Assembly (NCBI GenBank): GCA_907165275.2
Contig: OU015669.1
Location: forward strand, 9,322,501-9,386,500
DNA: 64,000 nucleotides
Origin: Zygaena filipendulae
Taxonomy: Eukaryota > Arthropoda > Insecta > Lepidoptera > Zygaenidae
Direction of reading: 5' to 3'
The first letter of the stretch is position 1, and each line of letters begins with the position of its first letter. The notes under the pieces were generated by a model. That model worked only from the letters and a program-made list of their open reading frames with translations, was not told the DNA's origin and made no database searches. Position numbers and translations under genes: made by a program. Shown in pieces: positions 23,935 through 34,581 of this stretch.

Positions 23935-24038
23935 ACGTCCCTTCTCACATAGAAAAGGACAAAGGGTACCTCCTTCTGGCCCCAGAATTCCCGCGGGAAT
24001 TCCGAAACGGACGCGAGTGAAAGCGTGGAGAACAGCTA
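23935..24038 (+). mobile_element. Helitron-like repeat, 3' half
   Basis: AGAATTCCCGCGGGAATTCC, CGCGAGTGAAAGCGTGGAG and AACAGCTAAAC: a decayed 3' end with CTAA in place of CTAG. Confidence 0.45.
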
Positions 24039-24391
24039 AACTATTAAATAAATTTAAACCTTTTTTGACTTGCGTTTTCTATAATATATTTACTTATGCA
24101 CATTTAATTAAGATGGGTTGTCAGTTATATCCAAAGATAGTAAATCCTTATTTAATTTTTTAAATAGGTATATCGTTAGTTCGGTAAAGGTTCAAATCTG
24201 AAAAATTGCTGAAAGGCATATCTTCCAGAGACAAATCTTCCCATATAGTGCTAAACTTTTAATTATACATTATTATTATTATAGCATAATTATACATTCT
24301 TCGCTTTCTATTCGAGAGCTTCCGTTTCCATATTATCATTTCAGTATTTCAAAGGGTTGATATCGTGCCGAAAGATATGAAAGATACTCAC

Positions 24392-24446
24392 CTATAAGAA
24401 ACGCCAGTAATAAACCCCATCCGAAGTGTAGCCTTGATAAATTCAT
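24392..24446 (-). CDS. First coding exon of a secreted/membrane protein gene (unknown)
   Basis: On the - strand an ATG (24446-24444) with A at -3 (TCAAAATGA) opens the reading MNLSRLHFGWGLLLAFLI and then a split Gly-type codon (G). It ends at 24392 before the strong donor GTGAGTATC. The peptide has a short basic N-region (Arg5, His7) and a hydrophobic core GLLLAFLI, the layout of a signal peptide or signal anchor. The exon is 55 nt and leaves phase 1. The next exon would lie at lower coordinates but none was recognised in 1-24391, so the product cannot be named. Long first introns are common in Lepidoptera. Alternatively this is a chance ATG plus donor; the combination of Kozak context, hydrophobic core and donor makes a real exon likelier. 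Transcription would run away from ens. Confidence 0.5.
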
Positions 24447-24860
24447 TTTGAGGCAAAGAGAATCCAATTTACTTTTACACTTTCACTAAAAATATTCACT
24501 TCACTATTTACTTATTTACTGCATTACAATCGCGTTGCGTGCATAAACTTAAAATGAGACAGTTTTCTTATAGAAACGGTCGATACACTAGATAGTCCAT
24601 TATTTTTTTTTATTGAAACCACATATTTTCTATGCATTAGTTGTGATCTTAAAGTGTGATGAAAAAAGTTTTAGTGAACATTCAAACGACCACCGGTAAA
24701 AATGTTCCCGCCAATTTTGACAGCTACTATTTTTCACGCGCGCACCGAGCAAACTCGTTCGAAAGTCAAACGCCGACTGGCCAGCTTCAGTCAGGTGTGC
24801 GAGCAAAGTTGTTGTAAAACGTGCCTAGTGTAATCCGGCAAATTCGAAAGTAAATTTAAT
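24447..24860 (-). promoter_or_regulatory. Candidate promoter/5' UTR of the minus-strand gene
   Basis: The region upstream of the candidate start codon is free of recognised repeats, and from 24690 to 24830 is clearly richer in GC and CpG (CACGCGCGCACCGAGC, AACGCCGACTGGCC) than its surroundings. A TCAGTC initiator-like motif is present on + near 24790, and GCCAGTCGG on -. No exact transcription start or TATA box can be assigned. Confidence 0.35.
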
Positions 24861-25230
24861 TACTGGCCAGTGTTTATCGGTTAAATTACGCCTTAACTTC
24901 TCAGGGTTATGATTAAAATGCGTTTCGCGTGCTCGAGTTGCATTCAGAAATGTGTTTCGATTTCATTTTTGTCTCATAATAAACCAGTTTCGTTGGATAT
25001 AGGTATATGACCATAAAGTAACATTGAACTGTAAAAGTACCTACAAAATCTTTATGAAGGTTTTCTCTGTATAAGAAGGTTTTATGTGCATAATTGCTTG
25101 TAGAGGTGGGTAGGATAACTTGGATCGCTTTCCATAAAGTAGAGTCGGCATCAAAAGTATAATTCACTACGATCGTAACATTTGAACATCGGTTCAATAA
25201 TTCAGATTTCCGATAATTGAAAATGTCTGA

Positions 25231-25467
25231 CGGCCGCACTCAGAGTCGACTTTAATGATTACTTAGTTAAGTATAGATTTTTAAAACAAAACTGCCGCAA
25301 ACAGACAAGTTTAATAAATTAATGTTAATTGGCATTTAACTAATTAAGTTACATCTCATTAAATGCCAATTAACATTAATTTACTGAACGTCTCTGATTG
25401 CGGCAGTTTTGTTTTAAAAATCTATACTTAACTAAGTAATCATTAAAGTCGACTCTGAGTGCGGCGG
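25231..25467 (+). mobile_element. 237-bp foldback MITE, copy 1
   Basis: A near-perfect palindrome. Outer arms CGGCCGCACTCAGAGTCGAC; inner arms AACAAAACTGCCGCAA and TTAATTGGCATTTAA; the only non-palindromic core is ACTAATTAAGTTACATCTCAT. Flanked by TGA on both sides (25228-25230, 25468-25470), a possible 3-bp target duplication. Copies at 49650 (inverted), 50336 (short) and 59317. Confidence 0.8.
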
Positions 25468-25859
25468 TGAGATCTGTATTTTCACGATCTCCATAACGCT
25501 TAGTAACAGTTGAAGATAATATTTCGATTATTTTCTATGAACCTGACACTTCACATTACTATAACGCGCCACAGAAAAATTCTTTCCCCACGTCTTTAGA
25601 AACACAATTGCATTTTCACTTAAAAAATAATTAAACAACGTGTGTTAATTAACACCGAATACTTAGTGTAATAATTTGTGATTTTTATGACACCTAGAGC
25701 GTTTGGGATCAGGGTAAAAGCACACGTATGGTCATGTATTTAATATCGATGGTCATAGTGAATCAGTGCATCTTAACTCCAACAATCACACGGTATATCT
25801 TCGACTGACGGATAAACGCCTACATTGCTCACTAGATTACTTAACGTTTGTCTAGAATT

Positions 25860-26219
25860 GGTATTACAAGCGGTCCGCCTCACTTTTGCGAACCAAGTAA
25901 AAGCGTTTCAACATAATCCGATCTAAAACCTCTGCCACAGAGCAAATAAATTTACTAGCGAGGACATCGCGGGGCAGGCGCGCTACCGTTGCAAAGGAAG
26001 TTAGAGCAAATGCTCTAACTTGCCTAAAACTTCTTTTGCTGCCATCCCAAATATATCTACCACAATATTCCCAAAACTGTAAATTTTTAAAGCAGTGACT
26101 AATTAAAAACATAACCATAAAGCGTTTAATACATTTCTTTACTTTAATGAATGTTTAAGTGTGTGATGAATAGTTTTGTGTGCGAAACTCACTCGGCGAC
26201 ATCGGTTTCCATCTGTTTT
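25860..26219 (-). repeat. Dispersed repeat with GTTAGAGCA hairpin, copy 1 (left part)
   Basis: Matches 38290-38690: CCACAGAGCAAATAAATT, ACCGTTGCAAAG, the stem-loop GTTAGAGCA-AA-TGCTCTAAC, TTTGCTGCCATCCC and GTTTTGTGTGCGAAA..TCAC. It is interrupted by the LINE tail at 26220-26490; the rest resumes at about 26491. Strand is arbitrary. No coding function assigned. Confidence 0.65.
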
Positions 26220-26490
26220 AGAATAGAATAGAATAGAATAGAATGGAATGGAATGGAATGGAATGGAATGGAATGGAATGGAATGGAATGGAATGGAATG
26301 GAATGGAATGGAATGGAATGGAATGGAATGGAATGGAATGGAATGGAATGGAATGGAATGGAATGGAATGGAATGGAATGGAATGGAATGGAATGGAATG
26401 GAATGGAATGGAATGGAATAGAATAGAAAAAAACTTTATTTGATACAATAAAAATTGAGTCTTAAACTAGAATACTTGGTACCAAAATAG
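26220..26490 (-). mobile_element. LINE 3' end whose pentamer tail has expanded
   Basis: On the - strand a short 3' UTR ends CAAATAAAGTTTTTTTCTATTC and then runs into the pentamer array. The layout matches the (ATTCT)n-tailed LINE end at 19676. It splits the dispersed repeat whose parts are 25860-26219 and 26491-26545. Confidence 0.6.
26221..26425. repeat. Pentanucleotide array (GAATA)4(GAATG)35(GAATA)2
   Basis: Four GAATA units, then 35 uninterrupted GAATG units (26241-26415), then two GAATA. The motif equals the GGAAT repeat of vertebrate satellite III, here as a local microsatellite. All frames lack stops, giving long but meaningless open frames on both strands. Confidence 0.95.
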
Positions 26491-26545
26491 CTACTTTCAT
26501 ACTAAAGTTGATGTCCCTAGCTTCTATCTGTTATTTTCTGTTCTG
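26491..26545 (-). repeat. Dispersed repeat, copy 1 (right part)
   Basis: TTTCATACTAAAGTTGATGTCCC and TCTGTTATTTTCTGTTCTGTG continue the repeat broken at 26220, as in the uninterrupted copy at 38630-38685. Confidence 0.6.
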
Positions 26546-26888
26546 TGGCCTCTACTAACAAAGGTATAGAACTGCGTTAAAAAGCTGTCAGATAAAAAGT
26601 TTCGAGCAGGTACCTAACTTTTCATCTTTATACAAAGAGTTCCTGAGGGGTTGACTGGTATTTTAATGAAATAAGTGTTAATATCCAAGTAGATATGATA
26701 CGCCCTAATTAATTATTTAATTGCTCCCTTCCCCTTGATAAAATAACCAACGGACGCTACCTTCCTGTGCGATCTTGCCTACAATCTGGTTTAATACCGA
26801 CAAAACCAAGGTTTTACACTTCAATGGAAACGGTTGTTAGATTTTCCCCCTATACCTATATCAAACATTACATCTAACATCTATCTGA

Positions 26889-27094
26889 ATAGCTGTGTCC
26901 CGCGGTTTCACTCGCGGTAAATTCAGAGTTCCTGCGGGAATTCCGGGATAAAAAGTACCCCATGTCTACCCCTTCTCTGTACCCATGACAACGTGCATGC
27001 CAAATTTCATCCAAATCCGTTCAGCCGTTTTTGCGTGATTGAGTAACAAACATCCAAACATCCACACTTTCACATTTATAATATTAGTAGGATT
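26889..27094 (-). mobile_element. Helitron-like repeat, nearly complete
   Basis: AGCTGTGTCCCGCGGTTTCA at one end and CATTTATAATATTAGTAGGAT at the other. The whole family consensus is present, including TTCAGCCGTTTTTGCGTGA. Confidence 0.75.
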
Positions 27095-27978
27095 AGGTAT
27101 TGCATACCTGGGGCCGCGGAGCATGCGAGAGCGAATCCCGCGGCCCTGACGCAAGGCGCCGAGGAGGACAGGGGCGGATCCAGGATTTGGTTGAGGGGGG
27201 GCAATTTGGTTGCACCATGAAATTTTTTGAATTAACAAAAAAGTCCATTAATAAAATTTAAGTGCTTCATATTGAGAGCATCTGAATTGAGCTTATGTAT
27301 GTATTATATTATCTGTGTGTATGTTTCGCGATTTTTTAACCGACTTCCAAAAAGGAGGAGGTTACGCATTCGGCTGTATGTTTTTTTTTTATATTACTCG
27401 AAGCTAGGGTTGGAACGATTTCGAAAATTCATTTTTTGTTTGAAAGCGTATACTCCCAATTAGGTCCTATTGCCACCAAGTGGGATCTGATGATGGGATC
27501 TTATGGTTTAAGAATCTTTATTATCCTCAAAAGATCTTGGGGAAATCGTGGGAACTCTTCAAAAATAATAGGCACACCTATAGCGATTTGGGTATATTTT
27601 ATAGTAAATCGTTTATTTGCTTTTGGAAAGCAAAATTTGAAGAAGTGAAACTGATGATGAAGACCACAGATGGTCATCGGAACTACTCAATAAAAGGTAT
27701 TTCACGAGTTCCGATTCGTTAACTTTAATATGGTTCCTAAATAATTTATGCTCGTCACAATGTATATGGTAAAGTGGAACTGATGATGACGTACCAGGAG
27801 AACTCCTCAACAATCAACGTCCCTGTCGTCCCGTCGGTAAAAGTAGTATTTTGTAAAAGGCGATGAGCAATTGACATTAGGCTATTGCAACTTAGATAAA
27901 TTTACAAACGGACTCACTTGAAAGCAAGAAATAAACAAAATTTTAACAAAAAAATTAAAACCGACTTCCAACAACACA

Positions 27979-28345
27979 AAACTAAAAAGCTAAAAATAAC
28001 AAAATATCGATTTTATCCAACAGACAAAACTACACGTAAGTTTATTTTTGGTAGTTATTACCAGTAGTTATTATACCAGTACCAGTAGTTATTATTGGTT
28101 TATTCTACCACTTGACTACTATTATTATTTGAAGTCGGTGACAAGCCAAATATGGCGTAGGTACATGGGCTAAGTCCAGTCCCGCCACGAGTTCGTTGTG
28201 AGCTGAACAACCCAAGTGGGTAGACGTAAGCGGGCTTGGCTCCGAATTTAAATCAAAAAGTGGTAGCACAAACCAAGAATAGTATTACATGTATTTCTGT
28301 CTGATGGATTAAGTCGGTATTTTGTTATTTTTAGCTTTTTAGTTT
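27979..28345. mobile_element. Inverted-repeat element nested in the hAT-like element
   Basis: AAACTAAAAAGCTAAAAATAACAAAAT at the left is mirrored by ATTTTGTTATTTTTAGCTTTTTAGTTT at the right. The interior GTCGGTGACAAGCCAAATAT.. is not coding. Family unknown. Confidence 0.6.
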
Positions 28346-28904
28346 TATGTTTTTCATATTAAAAAAAAATGTGGTGTCGAAAACGATAGAGCTTAGGTAG
28401 GTATAGCGGTTTTTGAGTACGATTCTCTGTAAAATCAAAGTTTTTTTAGTATTTCATTATTTTCAACTTGTACTTTCATGCATAAAATAATCTACATGGA
28501 AGCTACAACAGATAAAAGTAAAAAATGAAAAATTTACGTTCCAGCGAATCTGACCTGAATTAACAACTTTAAATTAAAATTTTGTAGGTTTGTATCTATA
28601 AAGTGATAGGAAAATAATGGGAAGTGTTATGGTTAATAGCGATTTTTTTACTAATCTGAGAAAAAATACCATCAGAAGTGCACATGTGATGTGATAAAAA
28701 CGTGTTTCGTGATCAGAAGAACAAAGAACTACCTAACTACCTGACGTAGCTTCACGACCGACATAAAGCAATCTGAAACTTTCTTTGAAGTAAGTCGGTG
28801 ATTTGGGATCCCTCAGCACTTTAAAGATGGTACAAAGAATATGTGTAGTGCGCCTGGCGGATATGTAAAGCACACACATTTTGCAGCCGCTCCAACTTAT
28901 CGCG

Positions 28905-28991
28905 TTACTATGTCTAGTTGTTGTATACGTATGCTGTAAATCTTTGTGTTGTGTCAAATAAAGTTTTTTCAATTTCAATTTTCAATTTCAA
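28905..28991 (+). mobile_element. Non-LTR retrotransposon 3' end with TTTCAA tail
   Basis: TTGTTGTATACGTATGCTGTAAA and GTGTCAAATAAAG are near-identical to 18710-18770, here followed by CAATTTCAATTTTCAATTTC. Confidence 0.65.
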
Positions 28992-30057
28992 TTACTCTTC
29001 TGTCAGATTCATACAGCACACATCGGCGTAAACAAAAAGGAGAAGGTTACTCCTTGGATTAGTAAAATGAGGAGAAAATTTGGGAAATAACGCAGAAAAC
29101 TCAGAGAAGTGAATAATTTTCGTCCATATGACGAGATACGGAAAAATAGGTACTATTGAAACAAAAAGATGTTTTTGACCATAGAAGATTTTAAAATTTA
29201 CAGTCAACAGAAGAAAAATTTGATAAATTTTGGAAATTTGCCCAAAATTTTTTCCAAATCCGAATTCATCGCGCACCGCACGTGATAAAAGTCGCCGACT
29301 ATTTTTTGAGCACAGAGGTACAATATGACGGGGAATAAAAATCGAAATTCTATTAATTCCATTTAGTTCGTCAGTTACATATAACATAATATAAATAAAT
29401 AATATGGATAGATTTGCTTTGAACGTGGAAAAAGTAGAAGAGTTAGGTACCAACTAGTTTTGGGAAGTGAAATCACAATAGCTTACTTCCAAGTCTCAAG
29501 GATGTTGGATGAAGTTAGAGAAAAGGGATAGAGAAACTACATATATAAGGATAATTGTAAAAACATATACACAGCCAAACTCAGAAACTTCTCCTTTTAA
29601 ATGAGAAATATACCATACGGCACGTAGTTTCAAATTTGTTTTAACGAGAAAGAATTGACAGATTTTGTGTTTGTTTTACAATAATAGATACAAACTTCCA
29701 TAGGGGTTCGTTACGAACTAATAATTTATAGAGTTTTAAAAATGAATATTTGTTCGTTCATTCAGGTTCATTCGTATATTTCTATTCAAATTACGATGAA
29801 ACTTTGGTGAAAAGCCACAACCTTGCAAAGATTTTTCTAAGGTCTAATTAAAGTAGGTACCTATTTAGGTCTTCAGGGGGGGCAATTGCCCCCAGTGCCC
29901 CCCCCTGGATCCGCCCCTGGAGGAGGAACACCCCAGGGTTTTTAGTGGGTATAGTATTCCCGCCCTTCTCAGGGCGGGTCGCCCTTTTCAGGGCGGAGTC
30001 CCACATAACCACCGCCCGCCTCATGGCGGTGGTATGCATAAAGCATTTTCCCTGGGT

Positions 30058-30058
<1 letters not shown>

Positions 30059-30127
<69 letters not shown>
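30059..30127 (+). repeat. Poly(A) tract, about 69 nt
   Basis: An uninterrupted A run forming the tail of the retroelement at 27110. The Lys/Phe homopolymer frames across it are artefacts. Confidence 0.95.
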
Positions 30128-30129
<2 letters not shown>

Positions 30130-31635
30130 TATTGCATACCTAACTAATTGGTTAACTTCAGATAAAAACATAGGTGTATATAATAGGTACCTATAAGCTA
30201 TGAGTAGACCAATATTATAATTAATTTCCCACTAAGCCAGCAAAAATTCAGCCTTCAAATTAATTTCAGCAGCAATATTGCTGAAAATCGCAAATGGGAC
30301 TTACTTGAATTACGTATGTAAAATATAAACTTCCAGTCCTAACAATGTGTGAGAGAACACGGAAAGAAAAATAGGGGCTCCACCGAAGACCGGTCACTAG
30401 AATTTCTGCTACCGGTGTTCGGTTGGGCACCGTACCTACTCTTCTGTAAGTTGCACACAAGTGACACTGTACGGTGTCGGTCACTGCTGGTCTGAGGCCT
30501 GCTGGTCGGTGGTCACTGATCTTGTATCGCCAACATATCCTTCGGGCAACGATTTGTAAGTCGAAGCCTCTTCGGTTCGATTGATTTCTCTTCGTGAACG
30601 TTGGTTCAAAGTCGAAAATAAAGTCTTAGGTGTTAAAGTCTCCCTAATAAGTATTTATAACTGCTACATTTACGTTGTAACTTTCAAATGCGTGATAGAT
30701 AAACTTATTGAAACTTCCTGTAAGTTTCACTCTTAGTGGGTTACTATGTACCTAGGTACCTATCTTGTTCATAAAATAATAATGCAATGTTAATGTTAAT
30801 AAGTTGGTCGATCTTCGGAATTTTCGCCAGATCGTCAGTTTTGCGAAAATCAGTCCATTTTGAAGGTAATTTATAGGTAAGGTCATACCACGTCAGTTGG
30901 TGGGTGCTTGATCGTTTTCTACCTCAATGATCGCCAACTCTACGAACAATGAAATCCTTTGAGTACCTACCTAGTTACCTTTGAGCAACAACTTGCCTTT
31001 GCCTGTCAGCAACAACATGACTGTTACTTTGGTCCTATTACGGATTTCCTAATAATTTCCCATATTATAATCTCGTCATTGCTTTTTGCAATCAAAGCAG
31101 CTAAAATAAATTCTTAAATATATTCAAAATTCTATTCGTAAGTTAGGTAAGCAAATAAATATCTAAAAATTATTATATCATTATAATTATACCTTTTTCG
31201 CCAAGAACAATCTTGCGAATTACTTACGTAGTAGATATAACTGTGTAAATTAGAATAGGGTCTGAGTATAATATTGTACGATCTAAAAAAAATTCGAAAA
31301 GTATGAAACTTCACAGTCGAAATCAAATGTAAAGCTGTGCTGACATCTTTTAAATTTCTATGTAAACAAAGTAGTTCTTTCGTTTGGCAATATTGATATG
31401 ACCAAAAGGTTTGGTTTAAATACAATAGATGACGCTAGTTGCTCAATACATAATTTACAAATACGAAACTAAAGGTTACAACGAAAACAATCACCAAAAG
31501 TATTTACAAAAAAAAGTTCGGAAGTTCCACAACAAATTTTAATTTTTTTAATCAGGAAACTGCAGATCCAAATTACTTACAGATTACTAATTACAACATA
31601 AAGTGCATTCCTTTTTTCACTATGAGCTTTGTAAA

Positions 31636-31720
31636 AAAATATAAGTAAGTAAGTAACTTTTATTAGGGCCCAGGACTATAATTCCAATAATAAAATTTTA
31701 TGAGGGACCCATAGAGATAA
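31636..31720 (-). mobile_element. Non-LTR retrotransposon 3' end with (TTAC)n tail
   Basis: Read on -: GGGTCCCTCATAAAATTTTA.., CCTGGGCCCTAATAAAAGTTAC and (TTAC)n. It lies only about 100 bp upstream of the ens 5' region. Confidence 0.5.
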
Positions 31721-31749
31721 CTATATTAATTTATTTTTAAAACCTTATT

Positions 31750-31967
31750 GGAAAACTCAAATAACAGTATTCGTCGTCTACATATTTCTCAGCTAGCGTT
31801 GAACGGAACGTAGCCCGCAGTGTCATCGTACGACGTCGATAGATCGCTGGCTGGTTGTCCGTTGCCGTTCGTTCGTCGGCTGAAAATAGTGAACGAAGTA
31901 TGAGTGTTTTCGAATATGTTCGATTAAAAAAGTGAATTGAAATAGTGAGTGACTGTCATCCAGCAAG
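31750..31967 (+). promoter_or_regulatory. ens: ens promoter / 5' UTR region
   Basis: From about 31795 the sequence becomes CpG-rich and repeat-free (AACGTAGCCCGCAGTGTCATCG, CGTACGACGTCGATAGATCG, CCGTTGCCGTTCGTTCGTCG), typical of an insect 5' UTR or core promoter. Several CAGTG-type initiator-like motifs occur but no TATA box in the usual place. The end of the region, CCAGCAAGATGG, gives the start codon a good context. Confidence 0.5.
31900..31935 (+). CDS. Upstream ORF in the ens 5' UTR (11 codons)
   Basis: ATG at 31900 opens MSVFEYVRLKK and stops at TGA (31933-31935), 32 nt before the ens start codon and in another frame. Short uORFs of this kind often lower translation of the main frame and allow re-initiation. 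Whether it lies in the mature mRNA depends on the true transcription start. Confidence 0.4.
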   Translation: MSVFEYVRLKK

Positions 31968-32022
31968 ATGGTGAATAATATTGATGACGTGAATAATATT
32001 ACTGAAACCGCTGAGAGTAAAG
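31968..32022 (+). CDS. ens: ensconsin/MAP7, coding exon 1
   Basis: ATG in context CAAGATGG begins MVNNIDDVNNITETAESK and one base (G) of a split codon, ending at the donor AAAG|GTATAA. The peptide is acidic and polar, like the unstructured leader before the coiled coil in MAP7 proteins. It leaves phase 1. The first two bases of exon 2 (CG) complete a GCG Ala codon, which is strong support for direct splicing to 43757. Exon 1 itself has no family motif, so its assignment rests on phase, donor, start context and the promoter-like upstream region. The protein (microtubule-associated, kinesin-1 recruiting) acts in the cytoplasm on microtubules. Confidence 0.65.
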
Positions 32023-33502
32023 GTATAATATGTGCAATTATTTGTTGAAAGTGTCGTTTTAGTGTTAAGTGTAACGAAAATTGTCTAACCCTAAACCGTG
32101 TCGAGGCCCCACGTCTTGATTTCATGTACGGCACAGCATTGGAGAACGTCTGCGATGGGTAGTGGCGGTTCGATCATTTGTTTTGTTTTTCGTCTCGTTT
32201 TGGATGACTTTTTCCAATCGTGGTATGTTCTATAATTAGAATAAATGCGTGCCAGACGCTGCTTGGTGCGCAAGTATGTGCTAAAAACGTTGGACCACCA
32301 CTGATTACCTCTGTGATCGTAACTTCCTAATCTCTCTGGCTTAACTTTAACGTAATGCGTCTAAATTTTGGATTTTTAACGAGTTTTATCACTAATCCTT
32401 CAGATAGGATGCAAGATTGTGATCTCCCTGCTTTGGTGTGGTACGTCAGTTGAGTCATAATGCCATATGACCGTCCTTCTACTGACGTGTGTAGCTTGTT
32501 AGCGTATTTTCGCCTATGATGCATATTACACACATGCATGCAGTATACTTTCTAGCTATAATATCTTATCAGAACTGTATCTAAAACTTTACCGTTCAAA
32601 TTGCATTTTTAATGAGAATCTTGCCACCTTTACTCTATATATACATATCTACAGAATACAACTAGTGTTATCTAAAGCTGAGCCAAAACTTATCCTTCAT
32701 AATATAAACCATCAGTATATCATTGATAAGGGAATATTTGGAAATGACAAATATATTGGAGTTTAATATTCTCATTACTGGTGTTACACAAAATGATGGA
32801 GGTTTTTATCACTCATAGATAAATGATTCAGATAATAATATAACCACATAAATTGTTATTGCGATAATTAGATACGGATATGATACACAGTTACACATTA
32901 CATCATAATATGGAATGAAGAACAGTGATGTCAGTGAAACTTCTTTACTTAGTTGGTACATACTTTCATGTAATGATGATTAGTGATTACAGCATTGTAA
33001 TATAATTGTTGTCTGATATTTTTTTTTTGTAAATTCACATACTTTTTATCTTAAGAAAACTGAATAAGTAAGACTCATTCAAACTATTTCAAACAATTTT
33101 GAATGTCACATTCATTTTGCTGAAACTATATTTATATGTATTGTTTATCAACATACACATCACAAAATAATAATAAAAGTAACAAAAGTGGAGACATACT
33201 CGTTTAAATACTAATTGATTGGGTGATCATCAAAATTGCTTTTATTATGCCTGTTATAGCACATGTAATGATTACTCTATTCATAACACCAGAGCAGGTA
33301 TCATTTGTTTTATGGGATTACTTAAGGTACATAAAACCAACAAGATTTTTATGAGTGAATGCTATTTGTTACACAATAATTATAGTAATAAATATTCTTA
33401 ATCTCATAAAATTCTCAGTTAAGACCTGCATATTAGGATAAAACCTCCATGAAAAATATCAAGTAAAAAATTAAGCACTAATAGTACTATTTGCTTATGG
33501 CC

Positions 33503-33704
33503 GGCACACTCTACGAGAAATCGTTGAAATCTTTAAGATCGCACTGTACAGTTTAAACTGCACCGATAAAACGATACGTGTGTGTAGAAAAATCGTATAC
33601 AAATCATACAAAACGTACGATTTTTCTCACACACACTTTTCGATTTATTGGTTCAGTTTAAACTGAACAGTGCAATTGTAACGATTTCTCGTAGTGTGTG
33701 TGCC
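33503..33704. mobile_element. 202-bp foldback MITE
   Basis: Inverted arms GGCACACTCTACGAGAAATCG and CGATTTCTCGTAGTGTGTGTGCC, followed inwards by a second matched pair CAGTTTAAACTG and AAAACGATACGTGTGTG. The whole element folds on itself. No coding frame and no clear target duplication. Confidence 0.65.
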
Positions 33705-33964
33705 ATCCATTTGACTTAGCTGCGCTGGTACTATTGGTATCAGACAAATTGTGTTAGCGAGATGTTTTTCAATACTAAGATTTTTTAATAAACAATTTAT
33801 TGATCACAGTTGGACCCTAATAACTTTTTGTCTAACAGAGTAGTTGCAACTTAGAATGGGCTACCACTTACTAGAAGAAGTAGTCTTGGCACCTAATATC
33901 AACAACTTGAAAAACTTACTAACTTACTTAAAAACTTACATGACAAAATATATTTGAAACAATA

Positions 33965-34286
33965 GGGATGTGGACTACTTTTGAAAATCAAAATTCTAAT
34001 TAGTCCGTCAGTCAGTTATAAAAAAACAATAGACACGTATTTGTTGCTTTTTTAAATAAATTAAAATATACAGAGATAAAGCGCATTAAAGTTTAGGATG
34101 AGGAGGTCGTGACGTCACTAACTGCAAAACCGCCATACAAACTGTCCGAATAGTGACGTCATGCGAAATTTCAACTCAATATATCGCCGTTATTTTTTGA
34201 TTAAATAAAAAAAGAAAAAATACGTGTTCAATATTTTTTAATAATCTACAAGAAGGACTAAAAATTAAAAAATAGTCCACATGCCC
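33965..34286. mobile_element. CRE-bearing MITE, copy 2
   Basis: Ends GGGATGTGGACTA and TAGTCCACATGCCC. Inside are CGTGACGTCACTA and AGTGACGTCATGCG, separated by about 45 bp, and the family blocks CTAATTAGTCCGTCAGTCAG, GACACGTATTTGTTGC and GATAAAGCGCATTA. Confidence 0.75.
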
Positions 34287-34407
34287 ATTAAAAGTTAAGA
34301 ATAATGAATAACTAGATATGTAATAATTAGGAACCATGTCCTGCAGGGGGTAAAAATCTAAAATTTACATAGGGTTAAGTAATTTGCTAACATATATTAT
34401 TTGTGAA

Positions 34408-34581
34408 CATGAGATTTTTGTTTGTTATGCTTTGACACCTTAACTACTCAACCATACATCATGAAATTTTACATACATGCTGTCAGGGATACAGAAAAGA
34501 ACACAAAGTAATTACTTTTATCTGGGTAATCCTGTGGGAACTCTGGAAATTAATGCAGGTGAAACCGCAGGGAACAGCTAG
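34408..34581 (+). mobile_element. Helitron-like repeat
   Basis: GTTTGTTATGCTTTGACACC, ATCATGAAATTTTACATACA and GTGAAACCGCAGGGAACAGCTAG. The 5' TCC-TACTAATATTATAAA end is missing. Confidence 0.65.

Larger units (their letters stand above)
27169..29919. mobile_element. hAT-like DNA element, 2.75 kb, apparently non-autonomous
   Basis: Ends CAGGGGCGGATCCAG and CTGGATCCGCCCCTG are perfect 15-bp inverted repeats. The flanking GAGGAGGA at 27161-27168 and 29920-29927 is a perfect 8-bp target duplication, the hAT hallmark. No hAT transposase frame (BED finger or RNase-H-like DDE, HATC domain) can be read. The interior is a mosaic of other repeats: CCGACTTCC-type blocks at 27342 and 27960, an inverted-repeat element at 27979-28345 and a LINE 3' end at 28905-28991. 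The 153-codon - frame at 28992-29453 has no recognisable domain. Confidence 0.8.
27110..30126 (+). mobile_element. Poly(A) non-LTR retroelement carrying a nested hAT-like element
   Basis: Flanked by a 15-bp target duplication AGGTATTGCATACCT (27095-27109 and 30127-30141). Its own sequence is only about 260 bp: GGGGCCGCGGAGCATGCGAG to the hAT insertion at 27169, then ACACCCCAGGGTTTTTAGTG to CATTTTCCCTGGGTC at 30058, and a poly(A) tail of about 69 nt (30059-30127). It is the 3' UTR of a 5'-truncated LINE (GC-rich, R1/Jockey-like in appearance; clade not settled) or a SINE. The long intact A tail points to a recent insertion or replication slippage. Confidence 0.8.

Noticed and set aside
26218..26448. 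Long open frames of repeated MEWNG-type (+) and SIPFH-type (-) pentapeptides
   Set aside because: They are direct translations of the GAATG microsatellite; a 5-nt repeat without stops is open in every frame.
28992..29453. 153-codon - frame as a hAT transposase
   Set aside because: No BED finger, catalytic or dimerisation motif; lies among repeat fragments.
29848..30196. Open frames with poly-Lys or poly-Phe
   Set aside because: Caused by the retroelement poly(A) tail.
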